Shown here one piece after another: positions 1 to 6,272 of a stretch of DNA of 7,952 bases. The translations under genes were made by a program, and so were the position numbers. The DNA is from Verrucomicrobiota bacterium. Its GTDB lineage: Bacteria; Verrucomicrobiota; Verrucomicrobiia; Opitutales; Opitutaceae. Numbering within the stretch: the stretch's first letter is position 1; each line of letters opens with the position of its first letter. Where the stretch lies: the NCBI GenBank assembly GCA_023443455.1, contig JAEZUE010000023.1:1-7952 (forward strand), read 5' to 3'. A model generated the notes under the pieces. It worked only from the letters and a program-made list of their open reading frames with translations, had not been told where the DNA came from and did not search any database.

Positions 1-1512
1 GCCCAGCCCACTCCCGCCAAGGCCCAACAGCCCGCCAAACCCGCCCAACCTGCTCCCGCTCCCGCCAAACCCGCCCAGCAGCCGACCAAGCCGCAGCAGC
101 CCGCTCCCGCCACGAAAGCGCCCGAGCCCAAGCAAGCGGTAAAGCCGGCTCCCGCTCCCGCCAAGGCGCCCGAGGCCCCGAAAGCCAAGGAGCCTACCGG
201 TGGAAAGAAGAAGTCCAACATGGGCCTGATCGTCGGCATTGCCGCCGCACTCGTGATCGGCGCCGTGGTCTTCTTCGTCATGCAAAGCGGCAAAGAGAAG
301 GCCCGCTTGGCTGAGATCGAGAAACAGCGCCAGATCGAAGTCGCCCGCCAGGAAGCCGAGCAAAAGGCCAAGCAGGAGGCCGACAAACAGGCCGCCGCGC
401 TCAAGGCCGCCGCCGACGCCGAGATCGCCCGCCTCAAGGCCATCGCGGCAGAGCAGGCCCAACACGCCCGCACCGAAGAGGAGAAGCGAATCAAGGCCCA
501 ACAGGCCCTCGCCAGTGCGCCCGGCGTCATTTCCATCACCTCCGATCCCGAAGGAGCCGAGGTCTCCATCGACGGCGGCACCGCCCAGGCCACCCCCGCC
601 GTCATCACCGGAGTTTCCCCCGGCCTGCGCAAGGTCGTGGTGAGCCTGCCCGGCTACGAACCCGTTTCGCAGCTGGTCGAGGTCAAGGGCGCCCAGACCG
701 TGGACATCGGCACCGTCTCCCTCCAGCGCATCTTCGGCGCCTTGATGCTCCGCAGCGAACCGGCCGACGCCGAGTTCGCGGTCTACGCCGCCGAGAACCC
801 CGAGGGCACACCGCTTCGCACCGGCCGCACCCCGGCCAACGTCGATCGGCTCGTCCCCGGCGAATACGTCGTCAAGTTCACCCGCGAAGGCCTTCTGCCG
901 ACCACGGAACACGCCACCATCGCCGGCAAGGAAACCGTGGATGTGAGCAGCACCTTCATCGTCGGCGGCATCTCCCTGACCAGCGCCCCCACCGGCGCCG
1001 CCGTCCGCATGAACGGCGAATATCTCGGCACCACGCCGATCATCCGCCCCGAGATGCTCCCCGGCCAAGCTCAGTTCGAGTTCACCCTGCCCAACCACGA
1101 GCCCACCAAGCTCGCCGGCGACATCACCAACAAGTCCACCCTTCGCCTCCACGCGGAAATGCTGCACGTCGACCGCATCGCCAAGATGTCCGAGGTCAAG
1201 AGCCCCCCCCGCCTGACTGCCCGCGAAGAACCCGATGTGCCCTCCGATGTCGCCGCCGGTTCCTACGAAGTCGTGGTTTCCTTCGTCGTGAGCAAACAAG
1301 GCACGATCCGCGATATCCGCGTCGACAAATCGACCAACCCGGCCCTCACCGAACCCTGCCTCAAGGCGCTCGCCAAGTGGAAGTTCAGCCCGGCCGTCAG
1401 CAAGGCGGGCTACCCCGTCAACATGCGCCTCTCGGCTCCGTTCAAGTTCGATATCGCCTCCCGCGGTGCGGAGGAAGATTCCTTGGGACTGCCGCCGAAC
1501 TTCCGGCGCTAA
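1..1512 (+). CDS. PEGA-repeat protein with TonB-type C-terminal domain (5' end outside window)
   Basis: The frame is open from base 1, so the ATG at 220 is internal and the true start lies upstream; 503 residues are visible. In order they show a low-complexity Pro/Ala/Lys/Gln linker (about 1-66), a basic GGKKK patch, one transmembrane helix (about 75-95), a charged Ala/Glu/Lys coiled coil (about 97-172), three PEGA-like beta repeats (about 174-241, 244-320, 322-386; the first has SDPEGAEVSIDG, the third SAPTGAAVRMNGEYLGTTP), and a TonB-C domain (about 391-485; VVSFVVSKQGTIRDIRV, then ALAKWKFSPAV and PVNMRLSAPFKF). The basic patch before the helix suggests that the coiled coil, PEGA and TonB-C parts are outside the cytoplasm. 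PEGA domains are usually surface or envelope modules; TonB-C normally contacts outer-membrane transporters, but many stand-alone copies have unknown partners. The missing N-terminus could be a cytoplasmic signalling domain such as a kinase; this is a guess. Domain calls are firm, the function is not. Confidence 0.9.
   Translation, partial: AQPTPAKAQQPAKPAQPAPAPAKPAQQPTKPQQPAPATKAPEPKQAVKPAPAPAKAPEAPKAKEPTGGKKKSNMGLIVGIAAALVIGAVVFFVMQSGKEKARLAEIEKQRQIEVARQEAEQKAKQEADKQAAALKAAADAEIARLKAIAAEQAQHARTEEEKRIKAQQALASAPGVISITSDPEGAEVSIDGGTAQATPAVITGVSPGLRKVVVSLPGYEPVSQLVEVKGAQTVDIGTVSLQRIFGALMLRSEPADAEFAVYAAENPEGTPLRTGRTPANVDRLVPGEYVVKFTREGLLPTTEHATIAGKETVDVSSTFIVGGISLTSAPTGAAVRMNGEYLGTTPIIRPEMLPGQAQFEFTLPNHEPTKLAGDITNKSTLRLHAEMLHVDRIAKMSEVKSPPRLTAREEPDVPSDVAAGSYEVVVSFVVSKQGTIRDIRVDKSTNPALTEPCLKALAKWKFSPAVSKAGYPVNMRLSAPFKFDIASRGAEEDSLGLPPNFRR
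31..77 (+). repeat. 17-bp in-frame direct repeat in the Pro/Ala linker
   Basis: CCCGCCAAACCCGCCCA occurs at 31-47 and again at 61-77, exactly 30 bp (10 codons) apart, within the sequence coding for the Pro/Ala/Lys/Gln linker of the first gene. Similar shorter units follow to about 180. Because the period is a multiple of three, gain or loss of units would only change linker length. Confidence 0.8.
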
Positions 1513-1530
1513 GCAAAAGCTCTTCCCACC

Positions 1531-1564
1531 AACCCGCCGGACCTGCTCCGGCGGGTTTTTCTTT
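1531..1564 (+). terminator. Rho-independent terminator of the PEGA/TonB-C gene
   Basis: A perfect 10-bp stem, AACCCGCCGG (1531-1540) with CCGGCGGGTT (1548-1557), closes a 7-base loop and runs into TTTTTCTTT (1556-1564). It lies 18 bases after the stop codon of the plus-strand gene. There is no comparable T-run for the minus strand. Confidence 0.92.
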
Positions 1565-1734
1565 GGCCCCCCTCCGCGAGCGCCAAGGCACCTCCGGCTC
1601 AAGGCCCTCTGCGGGCGCTGGAAACCAGCGTCGGGGCGGAATTGGCGTCGGGGCTGGCACCGCCGCACGTGGCCGCCGCGCTGGCCGTTACCTGCCCACG
1701 GCCGACGATCCCGCGCAGAGCTGTGCGCTGCGCC

Positions 1735-1993
1735 ATGCACCTCTGCCACGTCAAGGAAGCCTTCCGCACCAGCAGGGGCGCCTTGACCCGCGACGATCTT
1801 CCACCGCAAAGCCGAGCGCATCGAAGGCCATCTCTTTGTCGTCTTCCCCTCCTCCGACGGCCGCGAACTTCTTCTCGCCCGCTACACCGAGCCCGACGAC
1901 GGCGTCGCCCGCCTGCTCGACCGGCTCGCACTCTCGCGGCCCGCCCAACCGCCCCCGCGGATCAGCGCGACCGGAAAGCGCTCGTGGTCCTGA
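1735..1993 (+). pseudogene. Decayed C-terminal remnant of a DDE transposase (IS1634/IS4-like)
   Basis: Two adjacent plus-strand frames together read like the C-terminal end of a transposase. Frame 1 gives HVKEAFRTSRGALTR (about 1750-1792). The match continues in frame 2 from about 1796 with IFHRKAERIEGHLFVVF, then a Leu-rich tail with ELLLARYTEP and PAQPPPRIS, ending at TGA 1991-1993. This resembles the V-E-x-A-F-R-x-x-K ... R-P-I-(Y/F)-H-R-x-x-x-R-I-x-x-H-L block that I recall near the catalytic glutamate of IS1634/IS4-type transposases. Frame 2 has a stop at 1784-1786, so a one-base shift near 1790 is needed to join the halves. The usual hydrophobic stretch after HLFVVF also seems to be missing, suggesting an internal deletion. 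No catalytic N-terminal part is present and no terminal repeats were found. The family assignment is from memory of motifs and is moderate; that this is a broken coding remnant is more secure. Confidence 0.55.
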
Positions 1994-2187
1994 CTTTCGA
2001 CCGTGCGAGCGCTTCAAATCAGGTACTTGCGCAACTCGGGACGCGCAGTAGCGGAAGTCGGGCGAAAGCCGCTCGCCCGCGCCCGTCGGCAAACCTGCCC
2101 CAAGGGGAAAATGGATGGACGGTCGTCACGACTCACGAACTCCATGGATACACACATCCGGGGTTCCGGCGCGGGAAAGGCCTGGAG

Positions 2188-2655
2188 TCAATCCACCTTC
2201 ACGCGAAGCCCGGGCACCCCTTCGGCGGCGCGAACCACGATCTCCACGTCCTTCTCGCCGCGGAAGCCCGAAAAGGCCGCCGAGAACAGGGCACCGTGCG
2301 GGCCATGGAGCGCCACGCCACCGAGCCAGCCGATGAAGTCGGGCCGCATGATGCCGAAGGGCGAATCGTCGAGCTTCCCGGCATAGACCAGTTCCTCGAA
2401 GCGACCGGTGGCATAGCCCGTCGCCCGCACCTGGTTGACCTTGCGCGCCGCGATGCCGAAGACCCAGCGTCCCTTGCCCGCATCCTCGCCAAAGATACGG
2501 CCCACGAATTGGCCGTCGGGCGCGATCACGCAGACCGCGGCGTTGCCGTTGCCCGACCATTCCCGATCCACCGGATCCTGCAGGAATTCGGGAACCAGCC
2601 GCGCGACTTCGTCTACGAGCTGCTGGGCGAGATCGATGCCGGAGAGATTCGTCAT
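2188..2655 (-). CDS. GlcG/HbpS-like (DUF336-type) small protein
   Basis: A 155-residue protein starting MTNLSGIDLAQQLVDEV. After an N-terminal helix it has a beta-rich segment (AAVCVIAPDGQFVGRIFG, about 39-56), a helix with AARKVNQVRATGYATGRFEELVYAGK (about 69-94), a GGVAL turn (112-116), a strand/Gly segment ALFSAAFSGFRGEKD (122-136) and a final helix. This order, with the 'A..K...A...T..FE' helix followed by 'GGV' and 'G..G..D', fits the GlcG/HbpS fold, whose members bind haem or other small ligands or are of unknown role. I see no signal peptide, so it is probably cytoplasmic. The frame stays open far upstream, but that part is not protein-like; ATG at 2655 gives the normal family length. 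No Shine-Dalgarno site is visible before it. It stands alone, 572 bases downstream of gmk. It is clearly coding; the family is moderately sure and the ligand unknown. Confidence 0.72.
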   Translation of the reverse strand: MTNLSGIDLAQQLVDEVARLVPEFLQDPVDREWSGNGNAAVCVIAPDGQFVGRIFGEDAGKGRWVFGIAARKVNQVRATGYATGRFEELVYAGKLDDSPFGIMRPDFIGWLGGVALHGPHGALFSAAFSGFRGEKDVEIVVRAAEGVPGLRVKVD

Positions 2656-3227
2656 GGTGCCGCCAACCCGAACCGAACCGTACCGCGCAGTCGACCGCGA
2701 AGCGCGCCCGATGCATTCCGCCAACGAGCACCGGCGATCTTGCTCACGCCATTCTGTCGCGGAGGGCGCCACGGCCTTCGATCCATCGATGCGGTGGCCG
2801 GATGACGAAGTCGCTCCGCCAAACCTTCGGAGATCCTCGGCCAATCCCAAAGGATCAAACCCTGGTGCCCATGGAGCGAGCGATGCCACGGACGGCACGG
2901 TATGCCGACCCGCGTCGTCCGTACCGCATGCGGGTGGGTGGTGGCCGGCGGCCGGCATCTCAATAATCTTACTACATGACGACGGCCGCGCGATCATCAG
3001 GCAGGTCGGATCGGCGTCCATTTCCCCTTCGCCAAAGCCCACGCAGGGCACGGCCGGGGTTCTTGTCTCGGGGGATCGAGAAGATCGGCGCGATCCGCAA
3101 CCAATTGTTGAAGCCACTGGCCAGATCGGCGACCCGACCTGCAAGGCCGAACACCTTCCGGCCCAAGGCCCGCTGGCGGTTTCAATCCTCCGGGAACAGG
3201 TGCAGCGACGGGCCGCGCCGGGGGCGA
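2656..3227. other. 572-base spacer with no convincing gene
   Basis: Several frames are open here on both strands, as expected at this GC content, but none gives a recognisable domain, a normal start or continuity with a neighbour. Two small adjacent dyads lie in the middle: CGGCA/TGCCG (2893-2907) and ACCCGC/GCGGGT (2908-2935). A short AT-rich island at about 2960-2976 stands out against the GC-rich surroundings and could hold the promoter of the minus-strand gene at 2655, but no good -35/-10 pair is visible. The stretch 2975-3190 reads slightly more protein-like than the rest, in minus and in plus frames alike, so it may be an old gene remnant. No terminator with a T-run follows gmk. Confidence 0.5.
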
Positions 3228-3827
3228 TCAACCCTGCCCGATCGCCGTCCGCCAGATCGCCAGCAAGGCCGCGAAGTCCTCATCCTTGCTGCGGCTGTGG
3301 ATACGGTGCTGGTAGCGCTCGGCCTCGCGCATCTCCTCCAACGCGGTCTGCATGCGGCGCTCCACATCGGCCGGATCGTCACCGCGGCCACCGAGGCGGG
3401 CCCGCAGTTCGTCGATGGTCGCGGGCGCCACAAACACGGTCGTGAGCGCGCGGCGCAGCACGGGGTCGTTTTGGGCGGAGGCACACACGCTGCGCACGCC
3501 TTGCACGTCGATCGCGGCGATCAAGCTCACTCCGGCGGCGAGCCGATCGAGGACCGTGCGCCGCAGCGTGCCGTAGCGGTTGACCCGATGGACGACGGCC
3601 CATTCGAGAAACTCGCCGCGCGCGACCGCGGCATCGAACTGCTCGTGGGTCAGGAAATGGTAGTGCACGCCATCGACCTCGCCCGGGCGCTTGGCACGGG
3701 TGGTCGCCGTGACGACGCGTTCGATGCCGGGGCGCTCGGCCACGAGGCGTTCGCACAGGGTGGTCTTGCCCGAACCGGCCGGGCCGGCGAGCAGGAGAAA
3801 CACGGGGGGCGCGGAGGCGGCGGGCAT
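3228..3827 (-). CDS. gmk: Guanylate kinase
   Basis: Guanylate kinase phosphorylates GMP to GDP with ATP, an essential cytosolic step of purine nucleotide supply. Counting from ATG 3827 (199 residues), the P-loop is GPAGSGKTT (15-23). The GMP-binding set is present: TATTR..R (Arg44, Arg47), GVHYHF (Tyr56), GEFLEW (Glu75), RYGT (Tyr85, Thr87) and IDVQG (Asp107). The lid is RLGGRGDDPADVERR (about 144-158). Two details differ from textbook Gmk: the P-loop has Ala where Ser is usual (GPSG), and the usual Asn-Asp block near the end is replaced by HSRSKDEDFAAL. A GTG at 3839 would add four residues and is equally possible; neither start has a Shine-Dalgarno site. The gene lies 18 bases (6 from the GTG) after the membrane-protein stop, so it is probably co-transcribed and perhaps translationally coupled. 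Confidence 0.95.
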   Translation of the reverse strand: MPAASAPPVFLLLAGPAGSGKTTLCERLVAERPGIERVVTATTRAKRPGEVDGVHYHFLTHEQFDAAVARGEFLEWAVVHRVNRYGTLRRTVLDRLAAGVSLIAAIDVQGVRSVCASAQNDPVLRRALTTVFVAPATIDELRARLGGRGDDPADVERRMQTALEEMREAERYQHRIHSRSKDEDFAALLAIWRTAIGQG

Positions 3828-3845
3828 GGCGGGAGGCACGGCGAA

Positions 3846-4385
3846 TCAGTACGTGAAGGCCAACGCCGCGAGCAGCATGCCGTAGCCGGTCAACGCCGTA
3901 CCGAGCGCACGGGCACGGCCGCCACGGGCAAAGAGCCACCCGAAGAAATCGCGCAGGCGGTACGGGTAACCGCCGAGGTAGATCGCCGCCGCGATGCCAA
4001 GATAGACGAGTCCGACCATGAACAACCGCTGCGGGTGGTCCCATTCCATGTAGGCGGCCCGCAGGAGATCGTGCGCGGCGAGCAGCATCAGGATGCAGAG
4101 TCCGCGCACGGCGAGGAAGTCCGGCGCCTGCGTGAAGCTCAACACCGAGATCGCGCCGAAGGCGATGAGGAGAATCGGTTTCGGCAGAAGCTCGTCGGCG
4201 GTGCCGAGGTGGAAGAGCCGCCACAGGAACCAGAGCCCGCCGCTGCCCATGAACAACCACGTCGCCCGCCGCGAGCGCGGCAAGGCCTTGGCCGTGGCGC
4301 CGACTGCCGGACCGTTCCAGAGCAGAAGCACGCCGAGGGCGAGCAGCAGAAGACCGGGAAGAAGCGTGGCGGCGAGGAGGCTCAT
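3846..4385 (-). CDS. Six-helix integral membrane protein, function unknown
   Basis: A 179-residue, strongly hydrophobic protein. I count six likely transmembrane segments at about 3-23, 42-60, 70-84, 92-109, 121-138 and 160-177. Short loops carry clustered basic residues (KALPRSRR at 33-40, RLRD at 143-146, RGGRAR at 154-159). Trp is frequent in the second segment (WLFMGSGGLWFLWRLFHL). There is no signal peptide, metal-binding motif or transporter signature I recognise. Start ATG 4385 lies 18 bases after the miaB stop. A GGAG sits 15 bases before it, rather far for an ideal ribosome site; it is part of a duplicated sequence. The gene sits between miaB and gmk and very likely shares their transcript, but that context does not define its job. 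Confidence 0.85.
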   Translation of the reverse strand: MSLLAATLLPGLLLLALGVLLLWNGPAVGATAKALPRSRRATWLFMGSGGLWFLWRLFHLGTADELLPKPILLIAFGAISVLSFTQAPDFLAVRGLCILMLLAAHDLLRAAYMEWDHPQRLFMVGLVYLGIAAAIYLGGYPYRLRDFFGWLFARGGRARALGTALTGYGMLLAALAFTY

Positions 4386-4389
4386 AAAA

Positions 4390-4422
4390 TCGTTCTCGTT
4401 CTCCTACTCGTTCTCGTTCTCC
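4390..4422 (-). repeat. 15-bp direct repeat spanning the miaB stop codon
   Basis: On the minus strand GGAGAACGAGAACGA occurs at 4422-4408 and again at 4404-4390, with an 18-bp period. The first copy codes for the acidic C-terminal tail of MiaB. The second lies after the TAG and supplies the only purine-rich, ribosome-site-like sequence before the membrane-protein ATG at 4385. It looks like a local tandem duplication. Confidence 0.85.
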
Positions 4423-5792
4423 TCCGTCGAGCCCGCATTGCCCGGAGACGGGCTTCGTTCGCCGTACAGCACGCTCGGGGTGGCCCGGGTGATCCGTACC
4501 GGGGCCAGCTGGCCGATCAGACGTTCCGCCGCCGCGAAGTGCACCATGCGGTTGCCGCGGGTGCGCCCCACGAACTGCCGGCCGCGTTTGTCGGGCCCCT
4601 CGACGAGCACCTCCTGCACGGTGCCGACCAGCGCCGCGGTGCGGCGACGCGAGTTGGCCTCGAGCAGCCGCAACAGCTCCAGGTTGCGGCGCTCCTTCAC
4701 CGCCTCGTCGACCTGCCCGCCCAGCTCCGCCGCCGGCGTGCCGGTGCGAATCGAGTATTTGAACACGTACGCCATGTCGTAGTCGACCTCGGCGAAGAGC
4801 GCGGCCGTCTGCGCGAAATCCTCCTCCGTCTCGCCCGGGAAGCCCACGATGATGTCGGTCGAGAGGTGCAGGTCGGGGCGCACGGCCTTCAACGCCGCCA
4901 CCAGCTCGAGGTACCGCTCGCGCGTGTACGGCCGGTTCATCGCCTGCAGGATACGGTTGCTGCCCGACTGCACCGGCAGGTGCACATGCTCGCACAGCTT
5001 CGACAACCGCCCGAAGGCGGCCACCAGGTCGTCCTTGAACCCGCGCGGATGCGGCGAGGTGAAACGGATACGCTCGATCCCCTCGACCTCCTGCACCTGC
5101 TCGAGCAGCTGCACGAAGGGCGACACCCCGCCGGTGTGCCGGTAGTCGCGCCGGCCGTAGCTCGTCACGATCTGGCCGAGCAGCGTGACCTCGCGCACTC
5201 CGCGCGCCGCCAGCGCCCGGCACTCGGCCACGATGTCCTCCATCGGCCGCGAGCGTTCGTCGCCGCGCGTCTTCGGCACGATGCAGAACGCGCAGTCCAT
5301 GTTGCAGCCCTGCTGGATCGAGACGAAGGCCGAGACCTGCCGGTCGTCGAGCAGGTGCTCGCGGATGGCGTTCTGCGAGCCGCTCTCCTCGGCGATGTCG
5401 ACGATCGGCTGCGCCAAGGGGATGCCCGCTTCGCGCGCCGCCCGCAGGTTTTCCAGATACTCGGGCACCGCGTGGAATTTCTGCGTGCCGACGATCAGGT
5501 CGAGATCGGGCAACCGGTCGAGCAGCGAGGCGCCGCGGTTCTGCGCCATGCAACCGAGAATCCCGAGGACGAACTCGGGACGGCGCCGCTTGCGCACCGC
5601 CACGTTCTCCGCCTTCGCCACCGCCTTCTGCTCGGCCAGATCGCGCACCGAACACGTGTTGAGCAGCAGGATATCGCAGTCGTGTTCGTCGGCCACGATC
5701 CGATAGCCGCGCGCCCGCAGCATCGCCGCGACAGCCTCGCTGTCGCGCTCGTTCATCTGGCAGCCGTAAGTCTTGATGTGGACGCGGTTCAT
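4404..5792 (-). CDS. miaB: tRNA-2-methylthio-N6-dimethylallyladenosine synthase (MiaB)
   Basis: MiaB is a radical-SAM methylthiotransferase that adds a 2-methylthio group to i6A37 of tRNAs reading U-starting codons. The protein has 462 residues, normal for the family. The N-terminal UPF0004 domain carries the three auxiliary-cluster cysteines: Cys11 (KTYGCQMNERDSE), Cys47 (LLNTCSVRDLAEQKA) and Cys81 (ILGCMAQN). The radical-SAM CxxxCxxC is Cys163, Cys167 and Cys170 (QGCNMDCAFCIVP). Later blocks are FTSPHPRGF, HLPVQSGSNRILQAMNRPYTRE and STDIIVGFPGETEEDF. A TRAM-like RNA-binding domain covers about 388-446. CQMNERDSE and the Cys spacing favour MiaB over RimO or MtaB. Two oddities are LLGQIVTSYG, where MiaB usually has LLGQNVN, and a short acidic tail EENENE. 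ATG 5792 is chosen because conserved sequence starts directly after it; no Shine-Dalgarno site is seen. The membrane protein and gmk follow closely. Confidence 0.97.
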   Translation of the reverse strand: MNRVHIKTYGCQMNERDSEAVAAMLRARGYRIVADEHDCDILLLNTCSVRDLAEQKAVAKAENVAVRKRRRPEFVLGILGCMAQNRGASLLDRLPDLDLIVGTQKFHAVPEYLENLRAAREAGIPLAQPIVDIAEESGSQNAIREHLLDDRQVSAFVSIQQGCNMDCAFCIVPKTRGDERSRPMEDIVAECRALAARGVREVTLLGQIVTSYGRRDYRHTGGVSPFVQLLEQVQEVEGIERIRFTSPHPRGFKDDLVAAFGRLSKLCEHVHLPVQSGSNRILQAMNRPYTRERYLELVAALKAVRPDLHLSTDIIVGFPGETEEDFAQTAALFAEVDYDMAYVFKYSIRTGTPAAELGGQVDEAVKERRNLELLRLLEANSRRRTAALVGTVQEVLVEGPDKRGRQFVGRTRGNRMVHFAAAERLIGQLAPVRITRATPSVLYGERSPSPGNAGSTEENENE

Positions 5793-5820
5793 CCGGCGGA
5801 GCGCGTCACCGTTGCCCCCC

Positions 5821-5850
5821 GGCCGGAACCGTCAAACGCAAACGCCGGCC
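5821..5850 (-). other. Dyad GGCCGG/CCGGCC upstream of miaB
   Basis: GGCCGG (5821-5826) and CCGGCC (5845-5850) form a 6-bp dyad around an 18-base centre that contains a tandem CAAACG CAAACG (5833-5844). It lies 28 bases upstream of the miaB ATG, so it would be in the leader or promoter region. No clear -35/-10 pair is visible around it. It may be an operator, a leader hairpin, or chance in GC-rich DNA. Confidence 0.3.
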
Positions 5851-5907
5851 CGACCGGGCACAGCATCGCGACACAGCGAGACGCGCCAGTGTTCCGATCA
5901 TCCGCGC

Positions 5908-5941
5908 CCCGCGAAGGCCGCGGCGGCCGCCGCCACGCGGG
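5908..5941. other. Strong GC hairpin between the small RHH-like gene and miaB
   Basis: The outer stem CCCGCG (5908-5913) pairs with CGCGGG (5936-5941). Inside is a perfect 14-bp palindrome, GCGGCGGCCGCCGC (5920-5933). The structure starts 18 bases after the stop of the upstream minus-strand gene. There is no T-run on either side, so it is not a standard intrinsic terminator; it could still pause RNA polymerase or protect an mRNA 3' end. Confidence 0.45.
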
Positions 5942-5959
5942 ACCGCCCGATGGCGCGGC

Positions 5960-6199
5960 CTACGTCATGCTCTCGTAGGCGTGGATCTCGCGGGCCCGAT
6001 CGGCCCAGTTGGGCAACTGCGTCTGCCGCGCCGATTTCATGAGCAGGATCTCCTCCTGCATCGCGGCCTCGCCGGCCTGCGTCATGACTCTATTGAGACC
6101 AGCGTAGATGATGTCGGCCGGGTCGATCTTGAGCTGCTCGGCGAGCCGCACCAGCGGCTGATACTCTTCCTGCTCGAGGTGGAGCTTGACTGAGTGCAT
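5960..6199 (-). CDS. Small ribbon-helix-helix-like protein
   Basis: A 79-residue protein, MHSVKLHLEQEEYQPLVRLA and onward. The pattern of a short strand (SVKLHL, 3-8), an amphipathic helix (about 10-24) and a second helix after DP (DPADIIYAGLNRVM, 26-39) resembles the ribbon-helix-helix fold of CopG/Arc-type DNA-binding proteins and antitoxins. The C-terminal half (about 40-79) is helical and charged, with LPNWADRAREIHAYES near the end. No toxin-like gene lies next to it, so an antitoxin role is not supported by context; a small regulator is possible. It has the best ribosome site in the window: GGAGGA six bases before ATG 6199. It lies between yqeY (124 bases upstream) and miaB (167 bases downstream), same strand. 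Coding status is fairly sure, the fold moderate, the function unknown. Confidence 0.75.
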   Translation of the reverse strand: MHSVKLHLEQEEYQPLVRLAEQLKIDPADIIYAGLNRVMTQAGEAAMQEEILLMKSARQTQLPNWADRAREIHAYESMT

Positions 6200-6205
6200 G
6201 CGCTA

Positions 6206-6211
6206 TCCTCC
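6206..6211 (-). promoter_or_regulatory. Strong ribosome binding site GGAGGA
   Basis: GGAGGA on the minus strand, six bases before the ATG at 6199. It is a near-perfect Shine-Dalgarno match and fixes this start. The other minus-strand starts in the window lack a comparable site at normal distance. Confidence 0.85.
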
Positions 6212-6244
6212 GGGGCTTCGGGTTGGGGGGCGAACGGTTGCCCC

Positions 6245-6272
6245 ACCATAGCCGCAACCCCGACGGCGGCAA
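6245..6272 (-). promoter_or_regulatory. Candidate sigma-70-type promoter for the small RHH-like gene
   Basis: On the minus strand TTGCCG (6272-6267) and TATGGT (6250-6245) are 16 bp apart; each matches the consensus at four of six bases. Transcription would begin near 6238, leaving a leader of about 40 bases carrying the GGAGGA site. The -35 box overlaps a GC hairpin at 6264-6282, so the match could be accidental. Confidence 0.35.

Noticed and set aside
2098..2170. Intrinsic terminator of the GlcG/HbpS-like gene (CCCCAAGGGG at 2098-2107 or CCGG/CCGG at 2159-2170)
   Set aside because: Stems are only 4 bp and no T-run follows on the minus strand.
1642..2805. A 387-codon plus-strand frame over the spacer and the GlcG/HbpS-like gene
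   Set aside because: The later part is antisense to a better minus-strand gene. Only the short piece near 1750-1792 looks like coding sequence, and it is used in the transposase remnant.
2656..3231. N-terminal extension of the GlcG/HbpS-like protein to a 347-residue form
   Set aside because: The extra residues are low in hydrophobic pattern, and the family normally begins near MTNLSGIDL.
3379..5655. A 758-codon minus-strand frame overlapping miaB, the membrane protein and gmk
   Set aside because: It is an alternative frame of the same genes; the product is Arg/Ala/Gly-rich low complexity and the true frames carry family motifs.
2976..5978. A 1000-codon plus-strand open frame running antisense to gmk, the membrane protein and miaB
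   Set aside because: It is the mirror of real minus-strand genes with GC-rich third positions. Its product is Arg/His/Gly/Ala-rich with no domain, and all three genes beneath it are recognisable or well formed.
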